Made by a program: the position numbers and the translations under genes. From NCBI GenBank assembly GCA_036172665.1, contig CM069876.1, positions 50,313,001 through 50,377,000 on the forward strand: a stretch of 64,000 nt of DNA. The letters are read 5' to 3'. This DNA comes from Prosopocoilus inquinatus (Eukaryota > Arthropoda > Insecta > Coleoptera > Lucanidae). The notes below the pieces were generated by a model, which saw nothing but the letters and a program-made list of their open reading frames with translations, made no database searches and was not told the DNA's origin. Positions 20,461 to 30,059 of the stretch are shown here, in pieces (within the stretch, counting starts at the first letter, position 1; each line of letters starts with the position of its first letter).

Positions 20461-22200
20461 GCTAACGGATCCATTAGAAGATTAAAAATGAAATTAAAGC
20501 TCAAGAAAAATTAGGTTAATTAATTAATTTCTAAGGTCACCCCAAACTCGACCGAAACCAAACGAGCCCAACCTAAGAGAAAAAAATTACAACTTGCCTT
20601 CAACGAATTATTTTAAGAAATAAAAATCACGCTAAAATTAAAAATTAATTAAAACCCGAGAAAGTTTAAGTTAATTAATTAATTCCTAAGGTCGACCCAA
20701 CTCGACTTGGTCGAAACCAAACGAGCCCAACCTAGGCCAAAAAGAAATTACAATTTGTCGCTTACGAGTCATTAGAAGAATTAAAAATCACATAAAACAT
20801 TAAAAATTAATGAAACTAAAACTTAAGAAAAATTAAGTTAATTAATTATTTTCGATGCCCGACCTAAAACAAAAAATATAAAATTAGCCCCTACCGAATC
20901 ATAAGAAGAATTAAAAATTACACTAAAAATTAATGAAAGTAAAACTTCAAGAAAAATTAAGTTAATTAATTAATTGATTCCTAAGGTCAACCCAAGTCAA
21001 CTGAAACCAAAGGAGCCCAACCCAAGACAAAAACAATTACAATTAGACGTTAACGAACTATTATAAGAAATAAAAAATCAAAAATTAATTAAAACTTAGG
21101 GAAGATTAAGTTAATTAATTAATTTCTAAGGTCTACCCAACTCCACAGAAACCAATCGAGCTTAACCTGAGAAAAAAATTACAATTATTCGTTAACGAAT
21201 TATTATAAGAAATAAAAATAACGCTGAAAATTAAGAATTAATAAAACTAAACCTCAAGAAAAATTAAATTAAATTAATTAATTAATTCCTAAGATCAAGC
21301 CAACTCAACTGAAACCGAACGAGCCTAGCCGAATATTACAATCAGAAAATTTAAACTTAAGTTTAATTGAAACTCAAAAACTAAAAACGAAATCGAGTTT
21401 AGTTCACTTCAAGGTCAACCCAAACCCAATTAACCGACTCAAGAGATAGGTATTAAAAAGCATGCTAGCAAATTCAAAATTAATAAACAAAAAACTAAAA
21501 CAGAACAAGAATTAAGTTCAAGGTCAATTTCAAGGTCAACTCAACCGAAACCGAATAAACCCGACCCAAAACTAAAAATTTAAAATCAGAAAATTGGCAC
21601 TGCGACACGTCGAAACTCAAGAAATAAAAAAAAAACTAAAAGAAAGAAAAAACAAGTTGAATCCAGTTCAAGGTCAACCCAACCCAACTAAACTCACCCT
21701 GAAAAGGCCCAACTCGAGAAGAGATTTATAAAAAAAGACAAAAGAACTAAAGAAAGTGAAACTCAACAAGAAAATAAATTCAGCAAGTCTCTGGCTTTAG
21801 CCTAACTAAAAGTATTAAAAATTAATAAACAGAAAACTGAAACAGAACCAAAATTAATTTCAAGATCAACTCAACCGAAACCAAATAAGCCCAAGCTAAA
21901 AAAAAATAAAAATTTTAAATTAGGAAATTGCGCTGCATCAAGAAATTAAAAAAAAAAAAAACTAAAAAGAAAAACGAAAGTTCGATCGATTTCAAGGTCA
22001 ACTCAGATTTGGAAACAAGATTAAAAAATTAGCAAAAGTAAGACTCAACAAAAAAAAAAGTAAAGTGTTAACCCAATCCTTAGCGAATAAGACCAAGCCA
22101 AGAAGGAAAAATAGAAAATTGCAGCGTAATTGATACTCAAAGAAACTAAAAGAAAAAAAAAACAAGTTCAAACCATTTCAAGGTCAAGGTATGTCTATTA
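20461..22200 (+). repeat. Degenerate A/T-rich tandem array
   Basis: A roughly 150-bp unit repeats with heavy divergence. Each unit has a TTAAGTTAATTAATTAATT-like run, then CTAAGGTC, CCCAACTC, GAAACCAA(A/T)CGAGCCCAACC, and an ACGAATTATTATAAGAAATA-like stretch. The first six units (to about 21330) are clearest; later ones lose the TTAATTAA run but keep the AAGGTCAACCCAA block. No coding potential. Confidence 0.75.
21409..22186 (+). promoter_or_regulatory. Six perfect TCAAGGTCA nuclear-receptor half-sites
   Basis: TCAAGGTCA occurs at 21409-21417, 21518-21526, 21530-21538, 21668-21676, 21992-22000 and 22178-22186, all on the plus strand. Earlier units carry CTAAGGTCA or CAAGATCA variants. TCAAGGTCA is the extended monomer site of FTZ-F1/SF-1, ERR and related receptors. 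The sites are part of the tandem repeat, so their number partly reflects duplication. Regulatory use is an inference. Confidence 0.4.
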
Positions 22201-22934
22201 ATTATATTAAGACCAAGTAAGTGTCAACTGTTTATTTATTAACATAATTGTTCTGCTCCCTTTATTATGGCCACCCCTAAAAAGGTGACCGTAACAATAT
22301 TTCAGTTTAAAACAAAAAAATCTTAGAAATCATAAATACCTAACCTCACATTCTCCTTTTGTAAAAAAAAGCACGTGCGTCACCCGGGGCGCTTGCAAGC
22401 CTTCCTCAAAGATGGCGCTGCGGCCTTAAATCGTAATTGGACGAGGAAAATCTGGCTCGTCCGGAAACGCTTCGACGACAATCTCGGAAGCACTTAACTT
22501 ATGTTTTGCTAGGCCCGGGCGGTTTCTCCGCCGCTTGTCAAAACATTTGCTTTCAATTTCGCCTTCAATCGCCACCTTCCGGGGGGCGTGGGGGTGGAAG
22601 CGGGGGGAGGAGACCGGGCCCCGGGGGAAAAGAACAATTAATTTCACAGCGGCGCGAGTCGTGTGTAAATAAATCTTTCCGTCTCCGGCGCTTCGATTTC
22701 TGCTAGGAAGCGGAAGTCAATCGCGACACGAACGGCGAACGGCGAGTCGGTGAGTGAAGAAAGCCAATCGATTCAATCTCGGCGGCAAAAGAAGGAACAA
22801 TAAAGGCGTTGCCAATCTGCGGCGCGGCAAAACTCCGGAAAATTTGGAAAAATTCATCGGGATTTGTTAACTATAAAAGAATTAATTATTTAGCAAAAAG
22901 TAAATAATTAAATTCATTTCGAAATTACTGCGAT
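22201..22934. other. Non-coding DNA, partly G/C-rich
   Basis: An isolated AGATGGCGCTG lies at 22410. A G-rich patch runs from 22577 to 22628. The overlapping frames on both strands are chance products of G/C-rich DNA. Confidence 0.45.
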
Positions 22935-23130
22935 GATGTGCATGGCATAATTATGCGGCATCAGCATCCGTTAAACGTTTCGGTAGATCAACCGCGTTAT
23001 ACACGCTCGCATTCCGCATTGCGTAAGAATTGCAGAATGCAAGCGTGTCATGTTCACATGTGCCTATTAGGAATGACGGTAAACACTGACTGTACAAACG
23101 AGTTAACCACTGATGGTTCGTGTGTTGCCG
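22935..23130 (-). repeat. Inverted fragment of dispersed repeat R2
   Basis: This is the reverse complement of the left R2 segment (6885-7080): GCATCAGCATCCGTTAA, TTTCGGTAGATCAACCGCGTT, then CATTCCGCATTGCGTAA. It is more diverged than the copies at 6.9 and 12.2 kb, showing that the family is dispersed in both orientations. Confidence 0.75.
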
Positions 23131-23440
23131 GCCGACCTCGTGGGCCAGACCGTTCAATAGGTGATTAAAGGAATAAATACAGTCACATTAATTAAGTCGA
23201 ACATTGAAATAAAGCAAACGTGTAAGTTAAATTTAAAGATTAAGTAAGTAGCTAATTTAAAAATTAAAATTAAAAATGAAATAAGAAAAAATTGTAAAAA
23301 TGTAGACTAATTAAACTAACATTACAGAGACAAACGTTCCTTTTATTTCGTCCGCGATTTATTTTAATTTATTTTAACACGACGTGATGGTGGAGGCGCC
23401 GTACGCATTCGTGCGGAAATTGAACTTAGTTTACCGTGAC
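23131..23440. other. A/T-rich non-coding DNA
   Basis: No feature was recognised. Confidence 0.45.
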
Positions 23441-25625
23441 AATATTATTTATTTATTTTTTTTTTTTTTGAAGTTGAATGTTTCTCTTTTCTTGCATTTT
23501 GCATAAAATCGGGGTTTTCAAAGTAGAGAAAAGAAAAACAAATTTAACTCCTCCCCCTCCCCCGAAAACTTCCGAAATTTTCGAGCGTCATTTATTCCTT
23601 CTCCTCATTCTTTGAGTTCTCTTTTTTATTCGTTTGTTTCTTTGAATCTGTCCTTGTTTTTTGTTTTATTTTTTTTTTTTTTTGGCGGGAGGGTGGGGGC
23701 GTCTTGTTTTTGAACACAATACATTTGTTTTTGAAATCGATCGTCTATTGTTTCTTTTTTTTTTTATTTTTGACTCACGTGTTTTTATCGTTTTCGTTTT
23801 CAGAAACGAAAAAAAAAATAATAATTTCTAATTTCTAATAATTTCGAAAGATCGTCGACTGTTTTTGTTTCTGCGTGGTTTTCTTTCGTTTCACGTTGAT
23901 TTTGTTCTTCGAAACAACTGAAGTTGCCTCTTTATACTTGCTTTTCTTTTTTCAAAATTTCTAAAAAAATTTCCAAAATATTTAAGCTTTAGAGTGTTTT
24001 TCTTTGTTTCTTCGAATCTTTTTTGTTTGTTTTTTTTTTCGAGGAGGGGGGGTGGAGATAATCGAAAACATTCGATTTTGAAATCGGTCGTCTGTTATTT
24101 GTTTTTTTTTAGCTCATGTGATTTTATCGTTCGCGTTTCTTCAGAAACGAATCGTCCTTTGTTTCGTTTCTTCTTCTTATTTTTGTCTCTTTAAAAATTT
24201 CCATTTTCCGTTCGCGCTTTCCGCCGTCTTTTCGGTTTTCGATTTTCTTTTGTTTCTGCTTTTTTTCAAAATTCGTAAACCTTAGGGTGTTTTTTGTTTC
24301 TTCGATTTTTTTCATTGTTCGTATGGTTTCTCGAGAAGGGGGGGGGGGGGGAGAGGAGGGGGCGTTTCTTTGAAAACATTCAATTTTGAAATCGGTCGTC
24401 AGTTGTTTGTTTGTTTCTTTTTTTTGTAGCTCACGTGATTTTATCGTTCGCGTCCATTCGGAAACGAAGATGACTTCTGACGTGGATCGTCTATTGTTTT
24501 TTTTTGTTTCCGCACATGGTTTTTCTTTGTTTCTCGCGTTGATCATTTCGTTTTCCGAAACAAACGAAATAAAGCTGCCCCGGCACGTTAAACAAATTGT
24601 GCTTTGTTTATCGTTTTTCCTTTGTTTTTTCCGAATTTTTAAGCCTTGGAGTGTTTTTCTGTTTCTTCGAATTTTTCATTGTTCGTTTGTGTTTTTTGGG
24701 TAGGGGGGGGGGAGAGGAGAGGGCGTTTCATTGAAAACATTCAATTTTGAAATCGGTCGTCAGTTGTTTGTTTGTTTCTTTTTTTTGTAGCTCACGTGAT
24801 TTTATCGTTCGCGTCCATTCGGAAACGAAGATGACTTCTGACGTGGATCGTCTATTGTTTTTTTTTGTTTCCGCACATGGTTTTTCTGTTGCTCGCGTTG
24901 ATCATTTCGTTTTCCGAAACAAATGAAATAAAGCTTCCCCGGCACGTTAAACAAATTGTCCTTTGTTTATCGTTTTTCCTTTCTTTTTTCCGAATTTTTT
25001 AAGCCTTGGAGTGTTTTTCTGTTTCTTCGAATTTTTCATTGTTTGTGTAGCTTTTTGGGAAGGGGGGGGGGGAAGAGGAGGGGGTGTTTCATTGAAAACA
25101 TTCGATTTTGAAGTCGGTTGTCTATTTGTTTTTTTTTTTTTATTGAGGCTCACGTGATTTTATCGTTCGCGCGTTTCTCCTGAAAATAAGACAACTTCTA
25201 AACGGGGATCGTCGATTGTTTTTGTTGCCGCGCGTGGTTTTCCTTTGTTTCTCGCGTCGATTTTTGTGCTTTCCGAAACGAGCGAGACAAAACTTCCCCA
25301 TCACGTCAAACGAATCGGCCTTATTTTTCTCTTCCTCCAAAAATTTCCGTTTTCCGCTCGCGCTTTCCGCCGTCTTTTGTTTCGTTTTCGGGGGTGTCGT
25401 CGATTGCGTCGAGCGAAGTTTTCGAAAATCGATCTGTTTTTGTTTCCGTCTCGCTCGCACGTTCGCGCCGCGTTCACGTTTCCGGGACAGGCGATGACGT
25501 ATTGTAATCAGACCGTCGATCGTTTTCGTTTCTGCGCGGATTTTCTGTGCGTTGCTCGTCGATTTTGTTTTGTTTTGAAACAAACGAAGCAGACTACTTT
25601 GCGCGCTTTAGTAAATCTGCAATAA
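23441..25625 (+). repeat. T-rich tandem array, ~310-362 bp period
   Basis: About five units, best aligned by TGAAATCGGTCGTC-like words near 23733, 24078, 24385, 24747 and 25109. The last two steps are 362 bp and those units are nearly identical. Each unit has a G-rich run, GAAAACATTC, a T-rich stretch, a CACGTG or CATGTG box followed by TTTTATCGTT, then GAAACGAA-type words and a G/TTTCCG segment. The long frames on both strands are phenylalanine- or lysine-rich repeat translations and are not called as genes. Confidence 0.85.
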
Positions 25626-25710
25626 CTTCAATAGAAGATAAAGAACAATAAATACAGTTATTGCATTTGAGTTGCCGTCGATCACGTAATGACGTTTGTT
25701 TTTTCAGCGG

Positions 25711-25755
25711 CGATTACAGTTTTCTGCAATCGTCGATTACAGGTTCCTGTAATCG
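25711..25755. other. Two adjacent hairpins
   Basis: 25711-25732 folds as CGATTACAG / CTGCAATCG with one mismatch. Directly next to it, 25734-25755 folds as a perfect 10-bp stem, CGATTACAGG / CCTGTAATCG. Related short palindromes occur at 26740-26753 and 28394-28413. Confidence 0.5.
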
Positions 25756-26414
25756 AAAAAAACGACCGTCTAGTTGCTTTTGTGGCATTCTCTTTTCAGG
25801 ACACGTACTTTTCGCATTTAATTAATCGCGAAAGGGAAGATTAGTTTTGAAATATTTGCGAAAGGTGAAGTCAAGTAAAAAGAAGAAGGAGAAAGAAAAA
25901 AAATGGTGGCGCGAGTTTTCCTCGCGCCGATAAATTATAACACGGCGACGTTAGAGGGCCGATGCAAACGAGACGAGAGGGTAGATAATACGTCGTTAAG
26001 TGCCTACGACACCCTCGATTTCCAGATTATAAAGGCCTGCCGAGTGCAGGCTTCTCTTGTGCTTGTGATGTAAAAACGGGGGGTGCGTGGGGGGGGGAGG
26101 CCTCATTATGACGAGCTTACGCGCGCTGATTTTTTTTTTCACCTCGCCTACTCGTTCTTCCTCGCGAGCGAGTTTTTATTATATTATAGGTGGGCGGGCG
26201 GCTTTTTTTTTTGTTCTATCTACAAGAATGGACGGTCGATGGCGACACTCCATCAATCAATCAATCAATCAATCAATCAGTCAATCGCGCTCTGTCTTTG
26301 TCTTTGCTTCCTCAATGCCAAAACGAGCTTTGCTTATTTATTAATTTAATTTGAGTTGCGCACTCCTGCTGCGATTGGTTCAAGCGAAAGCCTTCGATCT
26401 GTATTTAACAGAAG
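25756..26414. other. Non-coding DNA with (TCAA)n
   Basis: A TCAA microsatellite occupies 26253-26286. A G homopolymer lies near 26090. The overlapping 85-88 codon frames translate this microsatellite as SINQ-type repeats and are not genes. Confidence 0.5.
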
Positions 26415-26518
26415 GCAGGTGCGCGTTGAATCAAATCAGTTGGCTTGGCTTTTTTTTTTTTTTTTTTGAAAACAAAAAATCACAAAAGTAAGTTAGGTAA
26501 GTGCTAACGCGCACCTGC
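26415..26518. repeat. 13-bp inverted repeat flanking a poly-T core
   Basis: GCAGGTGCGCGTT (26415-26427) and its perfect complement AACGCGCACCTGC (26506-26518) enclose about 78 bp that include a T run of about 18. It could be a tiny MITE or a hairpin. No family was recognised. Confidence 0.4.
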
Positions 26519-26554
26519 GAGCCAGACGTGCTAATGAATTTCATCGCCGCGGGC

Positions 26555-26616
26555 AGTAGGTAAATCCCCGGTCGTTTCAAACACACCTGGGCCCCGGCAA
26601 GTAGGTAAATCCCCGG
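26555..26616 (+). repeat. 17-bp direct repeat pair
   Basis: AGTAGGTAAATCCCCGG occurs identically at 26555-26571 and 26600-26616. Confidence 0.8.
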
Positions 26617-28565
26617 GACGCAGTCGCCGACGGCTTTATAAATTCTCGGCCACCGACGAGACCGGCTTTATTTGTCGCTGTTTCTTTTGCAAAAGTCAAG
26701 TTCAAGTTCAACACTCGAAGGCAAAAAGAAGAAAAAAACTACAGTTTCCTGTATTTCTTCCCCATTTGGGTCCCCTTTTCTCCGTACAGACCTCATCGTT
26801 CAGTACTTGGGGGTATACTAACAAAGAAGCGGGTGCTTTTCAAGGACGATTTACCGGCAGTGTATCTTCGAGACTATTGGGTTGCATAGTGGCCTTTTAT
26901 GTTACATCTTTAGAGATTTCCCACGCCGTCTCCACTGAGTGGGCATCGTTACGCAATTCCGGTCTACAACTTAGACTTCGAGGGAACGGCCGACTTGGTT
27001 TTTGTGGTACGGTCGGTTACGAACTGGCGCATGGGGCTTTTTTAATTTTTCCGGTTTGGATCGCTCCTCTTGTCAAAAAGAAAAAAAATCTAATTTATCA
27101 TTTAAACCAGAGGTTCCTAACGGCGTCGATGAACCTGTAAGGGTCCACTGGAGTCGGTGAACCTCCAGAGGTCTTCTAGCGAGTCGGACGTATAAATTCT
27201 TGTCTGGTGGAAGTCCGTCTAAATAGTTTATTTAAAAAATAATAATACTCCTATTAAATAAATTCCAATTAAACTTTGTATGTACAGTGATGAACATATA
27301 AAACGGTTACAGATGCAATAACTATTGTGCTTAAGTTGTCAACAAATAAATAAATAATGTCAACTGGAATGGAAGAGAAGAAAAAAGGAGATCGTTTATC
27401 AAATTAAAAATAAAATACAGTCATAACGAATGAAATAAAAACAAAAGACGATCGCCCGTGCGATGGCAGTGTGTCCCCACTCACTGAGAAAAGTCAGGGA
27501 ATTGAGGAAAGTTTCGTAATGTCAGGGAATTTGTCTTATTTATTATATACAAAAGTCATTGAGTGAATATATAATTAAAAAAAACTGGAATATTTGAAGT
27601 ATTATTTTGTTCTGTGCCTTAACATTTACATTAATTATTATTTTAACATTTATTACTAATTATCTCTAATTTTGAAAGTAATTAAATAATTTTCTGTATT
27701 AACGTCGCTGACTTTTTGCACGTCTGCAAAGTACAAATTTATTTTTTGAAGAATTTGAATTGATTTTTTGAAGACAGGAAAAAAATGGACAACTGTTTCG
27801 AATTTAAAAAAATTGAAAAATTCATAGCAATCTCAGCGAATTATTTACTTACTATTTTCAGTATAGGCAACCACACAAGCAACCTTGTTCATTGTCAATT
27901 TATTCTTGTTATGGCTTCGGAGTTCGGAAATAAAATAATTCTCGGCAAATAATTCTAAACACTTTAATAAGATTTTTATTTATTATTATTTATTTATTAC
28001 TTTTGCAACAAACTGCACGTCTATATTCCACCGTTTTTTCGCCTAGCGCCGTCGCTGCTAAATAAAAACTATCCGAAAGACACGCCTGATCCCGTTTTTA
28101 TAGACACTTCTTACGCCCCAGAAATGTATCGAAGCGCCGAGAGCTTTTGCGTCCACGCTCGAACATTCCGTACGGGTGGCGTGCCTTCCCGAAAAAAAAA
28201 AACAAAAAACGATCCATTGATAGTTAAACAAAATAAAATATGTAAAATAAGGTCTTTCTTGGCGTAATTTGAGAAGCGCGGTCAGTTTTGTTTCCTGACT
28301 AAAAGCTCTTAGATTTGATGAGACGCTCAAGGCTAACTGTAACTGTAGAAACTGCGAAACCGTGTTTAAACGGTACCATTTCGGAGAAAGAAAAATTACA
28401 GGAAACTGTAATTGTCGACAATTTTTTTTTTTTGTTTTCGACCGCGGACCTTTGAATTATTGGAAAATGTCGATTTCTATATTGCCGATCGACTGTGAGC
28501 TTCCCGGTCGGTAACGCAGCAAGCGTCGGGCGACCCAAACCACAAAAAAGCAAACAAACCGCAAC
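26617..28565. other. Non-coding DNA, no gene supported
   Basis: The 124-codon plus-strand frame at 26766-27140 is the least repeat-like frame in this stretch. It has no recognisable domain and ends in a K-rich tract from poly-A, so it is not called. From 27200 to 28020 the sequence is A/T-rich without features. The hairpin at 28394 is listed separately. Confidence 0.45.
28394..28413. other. Hairpin with GAAA tetraloop
   Basis: AATTACAG (28394-28401), GAAA, then CTGTAATT (28406-28413): a perfect 8-bp stem closed by a GNRA-type loop. Same ATTACAG/CTGTAAT core as the hairpins near 25.7 kb. Confidence 0.5.
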
Positions 28566-28630
28566 TTACGCCCGATTTCTTCTTCACTTCCCGATAAATT
28601 TATCTGCCAGGTATTACCCGCGAAAATGTT
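28566..28630 (+). mobile_element. GCCCGATTT-type MITE end
   Basis: GCCCGATTTCTTC, then the 12-bp palindrome GATAAATTTATC and CTGCCAGG. It is closely related to 33241-33295 in the same orientation and to the complete small element at 29790-29865. No opposing terminus is seen nearby. Confidence 0.55.
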
Positions 28631-29405
28631 TGCATTTCACGATCACTTTAGTCTTGTCCGCTTCGCGCCATATTTTTTTTTGCTTGTAGACGTTAAGAGA
28701 ATGTAAGCTACGCGAGAGTACTCCCGCAAGTGCACCAATCGTTAAGACAATCGCCGTTAGGTTAGCGAAGAGGTAGGCAACTTATTTTACGCGCCGCACG
28801 TAACATTAATTGTCAAAAATGGCGGATTTTTCTTTTTAACGTAATCAAACATTTTGTGAAACGCAATAATTTGACTAAAATGCGATACTTTAGCGCAACG
28901 GCTTGAATCACATTGTACGGTCGAGGTCAGCGAAACGTTCCCTTTAAGAATATGAAATGGCACTCGGGTTTTCATCATCAAAGGAATTCTCTTTTTCTGC
29001 CTTGTTAAGGTCGGCAAGGAACGTAAACTGCATTATCGTCCTGCGAAAAAAAGACCGTCGTCTCTGTCATAAAATGTTTGTGGCCCGCGCGCATGAAATA
29101 ATGAAAACCTACGTAAGAGGAAAAGCGCCGCTCCTTTTATAGTTCTCGTCGTCTGGAAAAGCACTCGCGTATAACCATGCCAAAAAAAAATAAGGCCTAG
29201 TACCTACGTCTGAAGAATCATTGCTCTTTTGAACTTCGACTGTCTCACACATTAGACTTGAAAGCCAATAAAACTGAATCGTTACGGCTATTATAATTGC
29301 GACTAACGAAACTAAACTAACTAAACCAAGAATTGCTTGAAAAAGGTAGAGTTCTACATCACCCTGTACATTGAGTTAAATAAAACGTGATACCGAACGA
29401 ACTTT
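28631..29405. other. Non-coding DNA, nothing recognised
   Basis: Mixed composition. A CACCCTGTACATTG word at 29361 resembles a CAGGGTGT terminus. No gene or repeat array. Confidence 0.45.
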
Positions 29406-30059
29406 TTTAATTGACAGGTGTCACTTTGAGGTTATGCTGAATATTTTCAAAGCAATGTTCAAATTGACAATTGCAGTTTGAGGTTACGTCTCGATTGTGA
29501 GGTTATGTTACGACGTCATCGTTAATCTCTTGTTTATTTGCTGGTATTTAAAAAATTTTAGGGGCGAGGGGGTGAGGGTGACCACGAACTCTCCTCGCTC
29601 ATTGACGCGCTCGTGTAAAAAGAAGCAGGAAGAGATAAAAGAACAACAAAAAATTAAAATTAAAATAAATCTTTCAAATTGACAGCCGTCAATTTGAAAA
29701 ATGTTTTCAAACGGTTTCGAACCGCAGAGAAAAAATGTACAGGACTCAATTTATAAATGACAGCTGTCAATTTTAGTTCGTGGTTAAGAAGGCCCGATCT
29801 TACAACCTCCTGATAAATTTACTAACCGGAAGATGAATTTGTCGGGAGGTGGTGAAATCGGGCCCAAGTCGCCCAAATTTCAAATGCGAAAAGAAGAATA
29901 AAGAGGTGTCAGCTTAACTTTGAGGTTAGGCTAGGCGTTTTCGGCTTAGTTGTCGAATTCAAAGTCTTCTGTTTTAAATCAAAGTTAAGTAAAAAAAAAA
30001 AAAAAAAACTTTTCAGATCAAAATATAAGAAAACTCGCAACCGGCAAATTAAAAAAGTT
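29406..30059 (+). repeat. Diverged edge of the GACAGCTGTC satellite
   Basis: Isolated TGACAGGTGTCA, TTGACAGCCGTCAA and TGACAGCTGTCAATTTTAG boxes, with TTGAGGTTA(T/C)G words, occur at irregular spacing before the regular array begins. They look like eroded or ancestral monomers. The small MITE at 29790 is inserted among them. Confidence 0.65.
29790..29865. mobile_element. Compact palindromic MITE
   Basis: About 76 bp, almost entirely inverted repeat: GGCCCGAT at 29791-29798 pairs with ATCGGGCC at 29857-29864. Inward, the ACCTCC and AAATT words also pair, giving roughly 25 of 31 matching positions. Related ends lie at 28566 and 33241, on either side of the satellite array. Confidence 0.6.

Noticed and set aside
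24124..25625. Frames of 105-147 codons in the T-rich array
   Set aside because: Phenylalanine- or lysine-rich low-complexity translations on both strands of a tandem repeat.
26766..27140. 124-codon open frame as an exon
   Set aside because: No recognisable family and a lysine run from poly-A near the end. No clear splice context.
27097..27180. CAGAGGTTCCTAACGG as a hAT-type terminal repeat
   Set aside because: It resembles the CAGNGGTTCCCAAC style of some hAT ends, but no matching opposite end or 8-bp target duplication was found.
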